Positions 22,766 to 32,899 of a DNA stretch of 64,000 bases are shown piece by piece. Within the stretch, counting starts at the first letter, position 1. The number at the start of each line of letters is the position of its first letter. The translations under genes were made by a program, and so were the position numbers. The DNA lies in contig CALYZQ010000001.1 of assembly GCA_945609985.1 (NCBI GenBank), positions 1 to 64,000 of the forward strand, written 5' to 3'. The notes below the pieces were generated by a model. That model had not been told where the DNA came from, ran no database searches, and saw only the letters and a program-made list of their open reading frames with translations. The DNA comes from an uncultured Lachnospiraceae bacterium. GTDB taxonomy: Bacteria; Bacillota; Clostridia; Lachnospirales; Lachnospiraceae.

Positions 22766-25660
22766 CTATCTTGGTACCTCCACCATGATATAAGCCTCTA
22801 CAATATCAAGCTCCTGCATCTGGTCAAAGCCTTCAAATACAAGACCGCACTCGAAGCCTGCCTTTACTTCCTTTACATCGTCCTTGAAACGCTTTAAGGA
22901 TGCCAGCTGTCCTTCAAATATCTGGTCGCCCTCACGGGTAATGCGAACCTTACAGCCTCTCTGGAATACGCCGTCAAGCACATAGGAACCTGCAATGTTT
23001 CCGATAGCGGATGCCTTGAAAATCTGACGTACCTCTGCATGACCGATAACCTTTTCCTCGAATACGGGATCCAGCATACCCTTCATAGCAGCCTCGATAT
23101 CTTCAATTGCCTGATAGATAACTCTGTACAGTCTCACATCCACGCCTTCACGCTCTGCAGTAGCCTTTGCAGTTACATCAGGTCTTACATTGAAACCAAT
23201 GATAATTGCATTGGATGCACTTGCCAGAGTAACATCGGACTCGTTGATGGCACCTACGCCGCCGTGAATACACTTAACGACTACTTCATCATTGGAAAGT
23301 CTGAGCAGGGACTGCTTAACAGCCTCTACACTACCCTGAACATCGGCCTTGACAATCAGGTTAAGCTCCTTCAAATTACCTTCCTTAATCTGGGAGAACA
23401 AATCATCCAAGGACATCTTAGACTTGGTCTCTTCCAGCATCTTCTCTTTATTTTGTGCAAGATAAGTCTCTGCAAAGTTCTTTGCAGTCTTGTCATTGTC
23501 ATGAGCAATAAATACTTCACCTGCACTGGGCACATCGGATAATCCCAAAATCTCTACGGGAGTAGAAGGACCTGCTTCCTTTACTCTTCTGCCCTTATCA
23601 TCCACCATAGCTCTTACCTTACCATGGCATGCACCTGCTGAAATAAAGTCTCCCACATGCAGTATACCCTTCTGTACCAGTACGGTTGCCACAGGGCCGC
23701 GTCCCTTATCAAGCTCAGCCTCAATAACAAGACCTCTTGCACGTCTCTTGGGATTTGCCTTAAGCTCCAGAATATCTGCGGAAAGCAGAATCATCTCCAA
23801 AAGCTCTTCAATACCGTCTCCTGTCTTTGCGGAAACCGGTGCAAACACAGTACTTCCGCCCCAATCCTCGGGAATCAGCTCATACTCAGAAAGCTCCTGC
23901 TTTACACGGTCAATGTTTGCAGAGGGCTTATCAATCTTGTTTACTGCTACGATAATTTCAATGCCTGCTGCCTTAGCATGGTTAATTGCCTCAATGGTCT
24001 GGGGCATAACACCGTCATCTGCAGCAACTACCAAAATTGCGATATCGGTTGCATTTGCACCACGCATACGCATAGCGGTAAATGCTTCATGTCCGGGTGT
24101 ATCTAAGAAGGTAATCTTTCTGTCTCCCACATTTACAGTATACGCACCGATGTGCTGTGTAATACCGCCTGCCTCCTTATCGGTGACATTGGTCTTACGG
24201 ATAGCATCCAGAAGGGATGTTTTACCATGGTCAACGTGACCCATTACGCAGATAATGGGAGGTCTCTCTACAAGATTCTCCTCTGCTTCCTCATCCTCTT
24301 TAAGAAGCTCTTCAATCACGTCAACCTTAACTTCCTTCTCACACAGAATCTCGTATTCCATAGCGATATTCTCTGCATCCTCATAGGAAATCTCCTGGTT
24401 AACGGTTACAATCTTGCCTTCCATAAACAGCTTCTTTACAATAGCGGAAGGCTGTATCTTCATCTTATCAGCCAAATCCTTGATAGTGATGGTCTCCGGA
24501 AGTACAATAACCTTGATAACCTCCTCAACTACCTCTTCCTTCTTCTTTTCAGGCTTGATGAATCTGCCGGGCTTGTTCTTTAAATTCTCGTCCTCTTCAT
24601 ACATCAAGTCCTTTTTGTTGCGCTTATCCTTCTCTTGGCTTAAACGTCTCTTGTCTTCACCGCTCTTCTTTTCAATATCCTTAACGGGCGCAGCATCTCC
24701 GCCAAAATTCTTGGAGGCTTTGTTGTCTCTGTCTCTGAACTGACCGCCTCTGTTATCTCTGCCGTCTCTGCCATCACGTCCATCCTTACCGTCACGTCCG
24801 CCGCCGTTAAAGCCACGTCCGCTGCCTGCATTATTACCGAAACGACGGTCTGATTGACCTCCTTCAAAGCCGGGTCTTGCAGGTCTGTTGTTAAAGCCTC
24901 CCTGTCTGTCTCCCTGAGGTCTGTCTCCCTGGGGACGATTACCCTGAGGTCTGTCGCCCCTGTTTGCATTCTGACCAAAGCCGGGACGGTTTCCTCTGTC
25001 TCCCTGAGGGCGCTCACCCTGGGGTCTGTCTCCCTGAGGACGGTTACCCTGCTGACGATTGTCAATGCGATTGTCTCTTCCGGGTCTTGCCTGTGCCTGA
25101 CCGTTCTGTGACCTGGTCTGCTGTTCTTTCTGTACCTGTTCTGTCTGTACCTTCTCCACCTGTTCAGGTGCCTCCTGAACGGGACGCTTCGGTTGCTGCT
25201 TCTGCGTATCAGGAACCATCTGTACACTGGGTGTAGGGGAAGGAGGTGTCAAAGGCTTAATAGGACGCACCGGCGCCTGTGCCTGCGGTCTGTTGCCGTT
25301 CATTCCACCTTGGGGACGCTTCTGCTGTCCCTGTCCCTGAGGGCGCTGCTGATTATTGCCGGAGTGCTGACCGGGCATTTTAGAGTTCTGGGGGTTACTT
25401 ACGAAGATAATTTTCTTTTTCTTCTTGGGTGCCTCCTCAGAAGCCTCCTCCTTAACGGGCTCAGCTGCCTTCTTTTCCGGAGCAGGAGCAGGCTTTTCTT
25501 CCTTCTTCCCGAAAGCCTTTCTGGTCATCTGCGCAGCATCCTCCTCAACAGAGCTCTGTGCAGCCTTTGCCTCTATTCCTTTCTCCTGTAAAAAGCTCAA
25601 TATATCTTTACTTTGCATTCCTAATTCTTTTGCGAGTTCATGTACCTTTATTTTCGCCAT
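22766..25660 (-). CDS. infB: Translation initiation factor IF-2
   Basis: IF-2 is the GTPase that places initiator tRNA on the 30S subunit and promotes subunit joining. The ATG at 25660 has GGAGG upstream and gives [15 protein letters not shown], the usual N-terminal IF2_N motif; total 964 residues. A low-complexity middle (about 80-370), rich in [12 protein letters not shown]-like repeats and [11 protein letters not shown], follows. Then comes a second IF2_N unit, the G domain with [22 protein letters not shown] and NKIDKP, and the C-terminal domains. It starts after the L7Ae-family gene and ends next to rbfA. Confidence 0.97.
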   Translation of the reverse strand: MAKIKVHELAKELGMQSKDILSFLQEKGIEAKAAQSSVEEDAAQMTRKAFGKKEEKPAPAPEKKAAEPVKEEASEEAPKKKKKIIFVSNPQNSKMPGQHSGNNQQRPQGQGQQKRPQGGMNGNRPQAQAPVRPIKPLTPPSPTPSVQMVPDTQKQQPKRPVQEAPEQVEKVQTEQVQKEQQTRSQNGQAQARPGRDNRIDNRQQGNRPQGDRPQGERPQGDRGNRPGFGQNANRGDRPQGNRPQGDRPQGDRQGGFNNRPARPGFEGGQSDRRFGNNAGSGRGFNGGGRDGKDGRDGRDGRDNRGGQFRDRDNKASKNFGGDAAPVKDIEKKSGEDKRRLSQEKDKRNKKDLMYEEDENLKNKPGRFIKPEKKKEEVVEEVIKVIVLPETITIKDLADKMKIQPSAIVKKLFMEGKIVTVNQEISYEDAENIAMEYEILCEKEVKVDVIEELLKEDEEAEENLVERPPIICVMGHVDHGKTSLLDAIRKTNVTDKEAGGITQHIGAYTVNVGDRKITFLDTPGHEAFTAMRMRGANATDIAILVVAADDGVMPQTIEAINHAKAAGIEIIVAVNKIDKPSANIDRVKQELSEYELIPEDWGGSTVFAPVSAKTGDGIEELLEMILLSADILELKANPKRRARGLVIEAELDKGRGPVATVLVQKGILHVGDFISAGACHGKVRAMVDDKGRRVKEAGPSTPVEILGLSDVPSAGEVFIAHDNDKTAKNFAETYLAQNKEKMLEETKSKMSLDDLFSQIKEGNLKELNLIVKADVQGSVEAVKQSLLRLSNDEVVVKCIHGGVGAINESDVTLASASNAIIIGFNVRPDVTAKATAEREGVDVRLYRVIYQAIEDIEAAMKGMLDPVFEEKVIGHAEVRQIFKASAIGNIAGSYVLDGVFQRGCKVRITREGDQIFEGQLASLKRFKDDVKEVKAGFECGLVFEGFDQMQELDIVEAYIMVEVPR

Positions 25661-25691
25661 GCTTTCCTCCATTTCTGCCTCCTGCGGCATC

Positions 25692-26000
25692 TTACCTGTT
25701 TTCCAGTTGTGTGATAATTGCATTTGCCAAGCCTTCATCGCACACACCTACCGAAGACCGCAGGTCCTTTCCGATTGCCCGACCCAAATCTTCCTTTGTT
25801 CCATATTCATATACCGGAATCTCATAAAAAGAACATTTATTGTGAAACAGCTTTTTGGTATTGTCCGAAGCATCCTCCGCTATGATGACTACCATTACAT
25901 CACCGCATTTTACGGCTTCAATCGTCTGAAACTCACCACTTACCAGATTTTTGCCTCTCATCGCCAATCCCAATAATGCCAATACTTTACTGCGCTTCAA
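25692..26000 (-). CDS. rplGA: L7Ae/L30e-family RNA-binding protein (YlxQ-like)
   Basis: This 102-residue protein matches YlxQ, an L7Ae-family member in the nusA-infB operon: [22 protein letters not shown], read as two pieces, at the start, then [14 protein letters not shown] and [16 protein letters not shown]. The family binds kink-turn RNA. No ATG is suitable; a TTG at 26000 with AAAAGGAG 10 bases upstream overlaps the end of the rnpM gene and gives the usual N-terminus. Reading further upstream would translate through rnpM in a second frame and give an unrelated, Arg-rich extension. Confidence 0.85.
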   Translation of the reverse strand: MKRSKVLALLGLAMRGKNLVSGEFQTIEAVKCGDVMVVIIAEDASDNTKKLFHNKCSFYEIPVYEYGTKEDLGRAIGKDLRSSVGVCDEGLANAIITQLENR

Positions 26001-26259
26001 TTGTGTCAAACTCCTTTTCCAACTCCTCATATACTTCCTGAGGGATACTGATCTTAAAGGAGCGCTCCAGACCCTTGTTCTTTCTGGCTGCCTGTAAACA
26101 CCCAAGGCTTTTACAAACATATGCGCCTCTTCCGTTCTTTTTGCCTGTTACATCCAGACAAATTTCTCCTTCTGCGGTCTTTAAGACTCTCATCATTTCT
26201 TTTTTGCCCTTCATTTCACCGCAGCCAACACACTGTCTCAAAGGAATCTTTTTAGCCAT
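25987..26259 (-). CDS. rnpM: YlxR/RnpM family RNA-binding protein
   Basis: The 90-residue product has the conserved RQCVGCGEMKGKKEMMRV at the N-terminus and GRGAYVCKSLGCLQAARK in the centre, the YlxR signature with paired cysteines. The Bacillus orthologue was recently named RnpM for binding RNase P RNA. It stands between nusA (9 bp upstream) and ylxQ (overlapping by about 14 bp). Confidence 0.93.
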   Translation of the reverse strand: MAKKIPLRQCVGCGEMKGKKEMMRVLKTAEGEICLDVTGKKNGRGAYVCKSLGCLQAARKNKGLERSFKISIPQEVYEELEKEFDTIEAQ

Positions 26260-26267
26260 TGCAAATC

Positions 26268-27386
26268 TTACTCCTCATATTCTTCTTCGTAATCATCGTC
26301 ATAGTCATCATCAATATAGTCTTCGTAACGGAAGCCTTCCGCATCCTTAGCCTGTGTCTCAGACTTAATATCGATCTTATAGCCTGTCAGTCTTGCTGCC
26401 AGTCTTGCATTCTGTCCTTCCTTACCGATAGCCAGTGACAGCTGATAATCAGGAACGACTACCTTTGCAGTCTTCTCATCAGGATCTGCAAATACAGCTA
26501 CAATCTTTGCAGGAGACAGCGCATTCTGAATCAGATTACCGGGGTTCTCGTCCCAGTTTACAATATCAATCTTCTCGCCTCTAAGCTCTTCTACGATTGC
26601 ATTTACTCTGGCACCGTTCATACCTACACATGCTCCCACTGCATCCACATTGGGGTTATTGCTCCAAACGGCAATCTTGGTACGGCTTCCGGCCTCTCTT
26701 GCAATACTCTTAATCTCTACGGTACCATCCTTTATCTCGGTAACCTCAGACTCAAACAGTCTCTTAACAAGTTCGGGATGAGTACGGCTTACATTGATTC
26801 TGGGTCCCTTGGGAGTGCTCTTAACCTCAAGCACATATACCTTGATACGCTCTGTGGGACGGAACACCTCACCCTTTACCTGCTCATTCTCAGTCAGCAT
26901 GGCATCGGCCTTACCTAAGTTAATACTGATATTCTTACCGATATAACGCTGAACCACACCGGTTATCACATCCTTTTCCTTCTCGAAATACTGGTTGTAA
27001 ATAACACTTCTCTCTTCCTCACGGATTTTCTGCAAAATAACGTTCTTTGCATTCTGTGTGGCAATACGTCCAAACTCCTTGGACTTAATCTCTACATTTA
27101 AGATATCACCAACCTGTACCTTCTTGGAAAGCTCCTTGGCATCATCAAAGGCAATCTGCAGGCAATCGTCCTCTACCTCCTCAGCGGTAGCAACAACTTC
27201 CTTTTCTGCATATACCAGAAAATCACATGTTTCACGGTTGATTTCAACCTTTACGTTATCAGCCTTACCAAAATGGTTCTTGCAGGCTGTCATCAAAGAA
27301 TTCTCAATCGCTTCAAACAGTGTCTCTTTGCTGATTTCCTTCTCCTTTTCTAAAATGTCAAGTGCCTCCATTAATTCCTTGTTCAT
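26268..27386 (-). CDS. nusA: Transcription termination/antitermination factor NusA
   Basis: NusA binds RNA polymerase and modulates pausing and termination. The ATG at 27386 has GGAGG five bases upstream and gives 372 residues: N-terminal polymerase-binding domain (1-125), S1 domain (about 130-200, with GVVQRYIGKNISINLG), and two KH domains (with IAVWSNNPNVDAVGACVGMN and LAIGKEGQNARLAARLTGYK). The end is very acidic (YIDDDYDDDYEEEYEE) in place of the acidic repeats of proteobacterial NusA. It follows rimP and precedes rnpM. Confidence 0.97.
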   Translation of the reverse strand: MNKELMEALDILEKEKEISKETLFEAIENSLMTACKNHFGKADNVKVEINRETCDFLVYAEKEVVATAEEVEDDCLQIAFDDAKELSKKVQVGDILNVEIKSKEFGRIATQNAKNVILQKIREEERSVIYNQYFEKEKDVITGVVQRYIGKNISINLGKADAMLTENEQVKGEVFRPTERIKVYVLEVKSTPKGPRINVSRTHPELVKRLFESEVTEIKDGTVEIKSIAREAGSRTKIAVWSNNPNVDAVGACVGMNGARVNAIVEELRGEKIDIVNWDENPGNLIQNALSPAKIVAVFADPDEKTAKVVVPDYQLSLAIGKEGQNARLAARLTGYKIDIKSETQAKDAEGFRYEDYIDDDYDDDYEEEYEE

Positions 27387-27426
27387 CATTTCCTCCATTT
27401 CCGGCGCTTACGCCTGTCATTTTCCT

Positions 27427-27891
27427 TTAGAAATCTAACGCTAATCTTATCAGTGCTATTTCTGCCCGATTAAAAGTTCGCGGTGCATTTTCTTCCATAA
27501 TGGTAATACTTTCCTCATCAAAGCTCTCCAGCACACCTGCAAACTCCTTGCATTTATCAATGGGCTTAAAAAGCTTGACTTCCACTTTCTGTCCGATACT
27601 CTTTTGCAGATGCTTATCCTTTTTAAGGCTTCTTCCAAGTCCCGGACTGCTGACCTCCAAAATGTAGGCTTCCGGTATGAAATCCTCTTTATCCAGAGCT
27701 TCTGAAAGTGCTCTGCTCACATTCTCGCAGTCGATAATGTTTACACCCTCCGGCTTGTCGATGTAGGCACGCAGGTAATAATCACTGCCCTCCTTTGCAT
27801 ACTCCACATCGTAAATCTCCACGCCGAATTTTTCTGTGATTGGCAAAAGAAGCTGTTCGCACTTTGCCTCATAGGTTTCCCGTTTTGACAT
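27427..27891 (-). CDS. rimP: Ribosome maturation factor RimP
   Basis: RimP assists 30S assembly. The 154-residue product has the family blocks VEIYDVEYAKEGSDYYLRAY at the start, DCENVSRALSEALD, and YILEVSSPGLGRSLKK, followed by the Sm-like C-terminal domain. It is the first gene of the operon rimP-nusA-rnpM-rplGA-infB-rbfA and has a leader of about 150 nt with a hairpin (28001-28028). Confidence 0.96.
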   Translation of the reverse strand: MSKRETYEAKCEQLLLPITEKFGVEIYDVEYAKEGSDYYLRAYIDKPEGVNIIDCENVSRALSEALDKEDFIPEAYILEVSSPGLGRSLKKDKHLQKSIGQKVEVKLFKPIDKCKEFAGVLESFDEESITIMEENAPRTFNRAEIALIRLALDF

Positions 27892-28000
27892 GTAAATCCT
27901 CCGTTATTTTTCATTGGTGGTAAATTGGCATCAGCATAAAGGAAACTGCTATCGCCAATTCCGACCCACACCAAATTCTCGCCTTGGTTTACAAGGCAAA

Positions 28001-28028
28001 TAAGAAAGAGTGGCGCGCGTCCACTCTT
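28001..28028 (-). promoter_or_regulatory. rimP leader hairpin / attenuator
   Basis: About 25 nt into the transcript the minus strand reads AAGAGTGG, ACGCGCG, CCACTCTT and TCTTATTT: a terminator-like hairpin upstream of rimP. Because the promoter at 28058-28086 lies between argS and this hairpin, it belongs to the rimP leader and may attenuate the operon. It may also end argS transcripts. Conserved leader hairpins upstream of rimP are known in other bacteria. Confidence 0.6.
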
Positions 28029-28057
28029 ACTCTAGTATCATTATTTAGCTATATTGT

Positions 28058-28086
28058 AGTATAGTACCTATTTCTCCATATGTCAA
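28058..28086 (-). promoter_or_regulatory. Promoter of the rimP-infB operon
   Basis: On the minus strand, -35 TTGACA (28081-28086) and -10 TATACT (28058-28063) are 17 bp apart, starting 9 bp after the argS stop. Confidence 0.85.
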
Positions 28087-28094
28087 GGGGTATT

Positions 28095-29861
28095 TTACAT
28101 TCTCTCAGGTGCAGAGAATCCCAAAACATCAATACAGGTCTCCAGAATATCTCTGGTGAGAGCAAGCAGTGCAATCCAGCCCGCCTTCTTCTCTTCATCC
28201 TCCTCAGTAAGAATCTTGGTCTCATGGTAAAAATGATTGAAGGCATTTGCCAAATCATAGATATATGCACAAATCTTGTGAGGTGCCGCCTCGTCACAAG
28301 CCGCCTGCATCATGGCATTGAACTGTGCAAGCTGCATCATCAGAGCCTTCTCGGAATCGTTTACCGCCTCTTTAAGAGCCGCCTCTGCTACCTTACCGCC
28401 CTGCTCTACATATTTTGCCAAAATAGATTTGATACGCACGATAGTGTACAAAATATACGGACCGGTATCTCCCTCAAAAGAGGTAAATCTCTCAATATCA
28501 AACACATAATCCTTGGACGCCTGATTGGACAAATCACCGTACTTAAGCGCAGAGATTGCCACCATATCCGCAACCTGCTTTGCCTCTTCCTCTGGCATAT
28601 CGCGTCCCTCCAATATCTTGCGGTACATCTCTTCCCTGGTCTCGCTGATAAGATTCTCCAGGCGCATTACACCGCCGTCCCTGGTCTTGAAGGGCTTTCC
28701 ATCCTTGCCGTTCATGGTACCAAAGCCAATCCAGAGAAGCTTGGTATCCTCAGTTACCAGCTTGGTCTTTCTTGCACAGCGGAATACCTGGTCAAAATAC
28801 AAATCCTGACGCTTATCGGTCAGATAAATCAACTCGTCGGGCGCATACAGCTTCATACGCTCCATAATGGTAGCCAAGTCTGTGGTATTATAAAGAGACG
28901 CTCCGTCTGATTTTAAAATCATACAGGGAGGTACTTCCTTGGTGTCAGTCTCTTCCTTGACATCCACAACCAGCGCACCGTCACTAATATAGGCATAGCC
29001 CTCCTCCTTCATGTATTTTACCATGTCAGGAATCAGGTCATGCACGTCGCTTTCGCCCTTCCAAAGGTCAAACTCCACGTTCAGACTGCCGTAATTTTTC
29101 TTAAGGTCAGTGACAGATACATCCAAAATATGTTTCCAAAGAGCGCGATATCCTCTCACACCGCTTTGCAGCTTAAAGGTTGCCTCCATGGCACGGGCTT
29201 TGTACTGCGGGTCCTCCTTGGACTTTGCACTTGCAGCAGGATAGATTTCCTCCAGTTCAGAAATAGTGAATGGTGCCTCTTTTGGATATTCTCCCTCAAA
29301 GCTTTCATCAAAATAAACCAAATCCGGCTGTCTGTCCTGCACACCGGTAATCACCAGACCCATCTGGAGACCCCAGTCACCCAAATGCACATCACCGATT
29401 GCCTCATGTCCTGCATAGCGGTAGATACGCTTAATACTTTCACCGATTACTGCAGAACGGATATGTCCCACATGCAGGGGCTTTGCCACATTGGCTCCAC
29501 CATAATCTACCATTACCTTCTTAGGTCTTTCAGGCATGTCCAGACCAAACTTTGCATCCCCGCGCATACCCTTGATATATTCTGTCAGAAAGCTCTCCGT
29601 AATCTTTAAATTAAGAAAGCCCGGAGTAACTGCCTGCACATCACCAAACACTTTGCTGTCTTTAAGCTTGTCTGCCACTTCATTTGCAATCATAATGGGA
29701 GCCTTTTTGTACTGCTTCGCTCCTGCCATAGCACCGTTACACTGATACTCACACAAGTCAGGTCTGTTGGAAATGGTCACTCTTCCCAAAGTCTTATCAT
29801 AGCCTGCTGCCTCAAAGGCACTTTGCATTTCTTCTGTCAGCATATCCAAAAGCTTTTTCAT
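28095..29861 (-). CDS. argS: Arginyl-tRNA synthetase
   Basis: ArgS charges tRNA-Arg. The 588-residue protein has the additional N-terminal domain (1-110), VDYGGANVAKPLHVGHIRSAVIG in consecutive pieces (HVGH is the class I HIGH motif), and the DALRP anticodon-binding C-terminus with FTSFEGDTGPYILYTIVRIKS. As in many ArgRS the KMSK motif is replaced (FGTMNGKDGKPFKTRDGG). The ATG at 29861 is supported by AAGAGG; the preceding open codons do not resemble ArgS. It ends next to the rimP promoter. Confidence 0.95.
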   Translation of the reverse strand: MKKLLDMLTEEMQSAFEAAGYDKTLGRVTISNRPDLCEYQCNGAMAGAKQYKKAPIMIANEVADKLKDSKVFGDVQAVTPGFLNLKITESFLTEYIKGMRGDAKFGLDMPERPKKVMVDYGGANVAKPLHVGHIRSAVIGESIKRIYRYAGHEAIGDVHLGDWGLQMGLVITGVQDRQPDLVYFDESFEGEYPKEAPFTISELEEIYPAASAKSKEDPQYKARAMEATFKLQSGVRGYRALWKHILDVSVTDLKKNYGSLNVEFDLWKGESDVHDLIPDMVKYMKEEGYAYISDGALVVDVKEETDTKEVPPCMILKSDGASLYNTTDLATIMERMKLYAPDELIYLTDKRQDLYFDQVFRCARKTKLVTEDTKLLWIGFGTMNGKDGKPFKTRDGGVMRLENLISETREEMYRKILEGRDMPEEEAKQVADMVAISALKYGDLSNQASKDYVFDIERFTSFEGDTGPYILYTIVRIKSILAKYVEQGGKVAEAALKEAVNDSEKALMMQLAQFNAMMQAACDEAAPHKICAYIYDLANAFNHFYHETKILTEEDEEKKAGWIALLALTRDILETCIDVLGFSAPERM

Positions 29862-29925
29862 CTTTATCATACCTCTTATCAAAAATAATGTTCTTGTAAC
29901 AATTACCAATCCACTATAACTTATT

Positions 29926-30573
29926 TTACGCTTTCACGCAAGTGCGTTCTTGTGACATTCGTTCCGCTTTGGAAAAGCTACAACCACAGAAGTCCTGTCT
30001 GTAAAGCTCATACTGTACTGACAACTCTACAGAACGCTTATAGCCGTTTTTCTTTTTAAAATCAGAAGGAAGCCACGGCATCTTAAACTCCCAAGAAAGT
30101 TCTAGGCCGATCTCATTTAATTTTGCCGCATTTTTCAAAGGGCTTATGGTGAGTGTGGTACCGAAATAGTCAAAGCCCTGCTCTTTTGCCCTCCGGGCAG
30201 TCTCCCTTAGGCGTAAGTCAAAGCATCGAAAACACCTTTCCGAACCTTCACCACACTGCTCGTATCCATTAACTGCTTCATAAAACCTCTCCGGCTCATA
30301 GTCCCCTTCCACAATTTTGATAGGATGCCCTTTCCCCTCCGCATTGTATGCAGCTATGAGGCGCTTCTGCTCCTCCACCCGCTTTTTGTACTCCGCGGAG
30401 GCTGAAATATTGGGATTATAATAAAATACAGTAATGTCAAAAAAGGGACAAAGATATTCCAGCACATAGCTGCTACAGGGGGCACAACAGCTGTGAAGAA
30501 ACAGCCTGGGTACCCTTCCCTGCAGCTTTTGTATGATGTTATCCAATTCCTTCTGATAATTCTTTTGATTCAT
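29926..30573 (-). CDS. queH: Epoxyqueuosine reductase QueH
   Basis: QueH (formerly DUF208) reduces epoxyqueuosine to queuosine in tRNA and replaces QueG. The 215-residue protein carries the family cysteines: LHSCCAPCSSYV (about 26-37), then GYEQCGEGSERCFRCFDLRL (about 109-128), which ligate the [4Fe-4S] and metal centres, plus YYNPNISASAEYKKR and FGTTLTISPLKN. Length is normal for the family. It lies between argS and an ABC transporter without evident operon partners in queuosine synthesis. Confidence 0.92.
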   Translation of the reverse strand: MNQKNYQKELDNIIQKLQGRVPRLFLHSCCAPCSSYVLEYLCPFFDITVFYYNPNISASAEYKKRVEEQKRLIAAYNAEGKGHPIKIVEGDYEPERFYEAVNGYEQCGEGSERCFRCFDLRLRETARRAKEQGFDYFGTTLTISPLKNAAKLNEIGLELSWEFKMPWLPSDFKKKNGYKRSVELSVQYELYRQDFCGCSFSKAERMSQERTCVKA

Positions 30574-30595
30574 AACCTTCCTCTTTTCAACACCA

Positions 30596-32167
30596 TTATG
30601 TCCGTATCTTAAAGGTCTTTGCTGCTAATTTGTACACCAAAATACTTGCCACAATACAATACAGAACACTGAACACAATGGTTATCAGACAAAAATACAA
30701 TGTGGGCGTTTTCATCTGCATAACACTGTAACAAACCCCATAGGTCACGAAGGTAATTATCTGATACATACCGCTTTTTATCTCGGTTCCTTCATTATAG
30801 GGCTGTAACAGATAATAAATTGTAAGGTAGTGCACGGAGAAGAAAATACTCTGGCAAAGAACAGAAGCAATCATCACTACATAAATCACCGGCTTCTCTG
30901 TTCCACCCGATACAAACAATAACAGTGCCAGCCCCGCACTGATAACTGCTGCCGGAAGAAGATTTACCTTGATAATCTCCCGCAGCCTTATCTGAAACAG
31001 TTGTAAAATGTAACCCGGTTTCTTGTAAAAGGAGTAGGTAAGCAGACTGTGGTCACAATTGATAAACAACACACTGGTAAAACGCGTTCCCCTGTTAATG
31101 GCATACATAAAAAACAGAGTCATGGGAAATGCGTTTAAAAGCAAATCATTTACTTCTGCTTTAGCCTCCGGGAAGTACCAGAGAAGTCCCAATGATACCA
31201 CAAACAATGCCGCACTGATTGCCGCTATCTTTTTTACTGACTTCCAAAGAATTTTCCGGTGTCTTTTGATAAAGAGCTCATTTAAGTATTCAAAGCCCTT
31301 GCGTTTACTCTGAATGGTAACATCCGTACTGATTTTTTTGAAGCTTTGCTCTTTTACCGCATCCTGGGCATTCTGCCTTATCGTTATGGTCTCGGACAGT
31401 ATCTGTCTGTATACCTCTCTGTAATAGGAAAATCTCAATATTTTCCTTACACTAAAAAGTCCGGTAATAACGCATACTGTCATTATCACACCGCACACAA
31501 ACTTAGGAATCAAAATCCCCAATGCCGGTAATCCGTATGCCGCAGCCAGAAACAGCACTATCGCAATCCACTGGAACTTTCCCAACAAGTTCTCATTGGT
31601 TGCTTCTCCTGTTCTTTCATACTTCCATAAAGATGTTACCGCCACGGTTATTTTGATACCGGCAACAAAGAACGGAATCAGAATACACTGCCACAAAGGA
31701 AGTCCCGCCCCCAGTCCGAATATTATACCAAACAGTGTAAATCCTACCAATACCTTTATGATGGCATATCCGTAATTGACAAGCGTATATTCTCTGGCGT
31801 TCATATTCAGACTCATCAGGGCATAAAACTTATCCCTGGTAGGATCAAACATATAGGTATTTACAAAGGAACCCAACATGGTAAGCAGCACTAACAAATG
31901 CAGGAACAGTCCTTCTGAAGATTCCGTTTTATATAGTGTGGATGCCAGTACAATCATCAGCAGAAAATATAAAAATTTTCCCAAAAACACACAGATAACT
32001 TCCCATATCACAGAAAGCACATTCGCCAGAATTTTAAAGCCTCTTACCTGATACAAAGAGGAGGGCAAAATCTTTTTGAGCAGCGGAATCTGCTTTAATG
32101 CATATAAAATGCTGTTTACCCGGTAGGTATTCTTTAAAGCAAACGAGATACGCAGTGTCTTATTCAT
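30596..32167 (-). CDS. ABC transporter membrane protein (large, unclassified)
   Basis: This 523-residue product has about ten to twelve hydrophobic segments and overlaps the ATPase gene upstream by 8 bp, which defines it as the membrane partner. The order is two helices near 60-110, several between 130-250, a charged cytosolic loop (about 270-310, with QSKRKGFEYLNELFIKRHRK) and a second helix set to the end. I do not recognise a specific subfamily; similar large permeases paired with a single ATPase occur in Firmicute antibiotic or bacteriocin exporters. Confidence 0.75.
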   Translation of the reverse strand: MNKTLRISFALKNTYRVNSILYALKQIPLLKKILPSSLYQVRGFKILANVLSVIWEVICVFLGKFLYFLLMIVLASTLYKTESSEGLFLHLLVLLTMLGSFVNTYMFDPTRDKFYALMSLNMNAREYTLVNYGYAIIKVLVGFTLFGIIFGLGAGLPLWQCILIPFFVAGIKITVAVTSLWKYERTGEATNENLLGKFQWIAIVLFLAAAYGLPALGILIPKFVCGVIMTVCVITGLFSVRKILRFSYYREVYRQILSETITIRQNAQDAVKEQSFKKISTDVTIQSKRKGFEYLNELFIKRHRKILWKSVKKIAAISAALFVVSLGLLWYFPEAKAEVNDLLLNAFPMTLFFMYAINRGTRFTSVLFINCDHSLLTYSFYKKPGYILQLFQIRLREIIKVNLLPAAVISAGLALLLFVSGGTEKPVIYVVMIASVLCQSIFFSVHYLTIYYLLQPYNEGTEIKSGMYQIITFVTYGVCYSVMQMKTPTLYFCLITIVFSVLYCIVASILVYKLAAKTFKIRT

Positions 32168-32873
32168 TGCCGTCCTCCCTGAGTGCTTCGATAATCTTTT
32201 CTTTAAACTCTCTGCTGCCCAAATCGGCCTTATCTACAATTTCCAGCTCACCATGACTTAACAACACGATTTCATCGCAAAGATCCAGTGCCAAATCCAG
32301 AATATGCGTAGAAAAAATCGTGATACGTCCCTCCTTTAAGGAGCGCAAAAGCTGTTTCATCTCCTCAGCAACCACTACATCGAGAGACGTAAGAGGTTCA
32401 TCCAAAAGAAGAATGTTGGGTTTGGCAATGATATTGATAAGCATCTGCATCTTGTTTTTCATACCATGGGAGTAATCCTTCAACAGCTTATCCCTGTCCT
32501 CCGGTGCAATGCTCATGGAATCAAAATATTCATCCAGTGGTCTGAGATCCTTGATGGATTCCTCATGGATATCTACAAAAAACTTCAAAAACTCCCTGCC
32601 GGTGAGAAACTCCGGTACTGTAGGTGTGGACAATACGTACCCGATATCCTCCGGCACAGTCTCCCTGCGCTGTCCGTCCTCACTTATGTAAAAGCTTCCT
32701 CCGTCACTCTTTAAATCCTTGTTCAGGCAATTAAAAAGCGTAGTTTTACCTGCTCCGTTTCTCCCCAGAAGACCATAAATTTTGCCGGCTTCAAAGGTAA
32801 AGCTGATGTCCTTAAAAACCTGCTTTTTCTCAAAATTCTTTTCAAGGTGTTCAATAATAAATTTCACTTTCAT
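32160..32873 (-). CDS. ABC transporter ATP-binding protein
   Basis: The 237-residue ATPase has Walker A GRNGAGKTTL (about 33-42), the signature region YSHGMKNKMQMLINI, Walker B ILLLDEPLTSLD and the switch His in IFSTHILD. The signature reads YSHGM rather than LSGGQ, a variation frequent in ABC-2-type exporters. The start is uncertain: ATG at 32873 is only two bases from GGAGG, whereas GTG at 32867 is eight bases away and may be the true one. It pairs with the membrane protein that overlaps its end. Confidence 0.88.
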   Translation of the reverse strand: MKVKFIIEHLEKNFEKKQVFKDISFTFEAGKIYGLLGRNGAGKTTLFNCLNKDLKSDGGSFYISEDGQRRETVPEDIGYVLSTPTVPEFLTGREFLKFFVDIHEESIKDLRPLDEYFDSMSIAPEDRDKLLKDYSHGMKNKMQMLINIIAKPNILLLDEPLTSLDVVVAEEMKQLLRSLKEGRITIFSTHILDLALDLCDEIVLLSHGELEIVDKADLGSREFKEKIIEALREDGNE

Positions 32874-32899
32874 TCCCTCCTTCACCCTTATATACAGCG

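Noticed and set aside
24640-25227. 195-codon Arg-rich ORF inside infB
   Set aside because: It is a shifted frame of the repetitive infB linker; the repeats keep several frames open.
26001-26120. Long form of the YlxQ-like protein
   Set aside because: The extra 40 residues are Arg-rich out-of-frame translation of rnpM and do not resemble the family.
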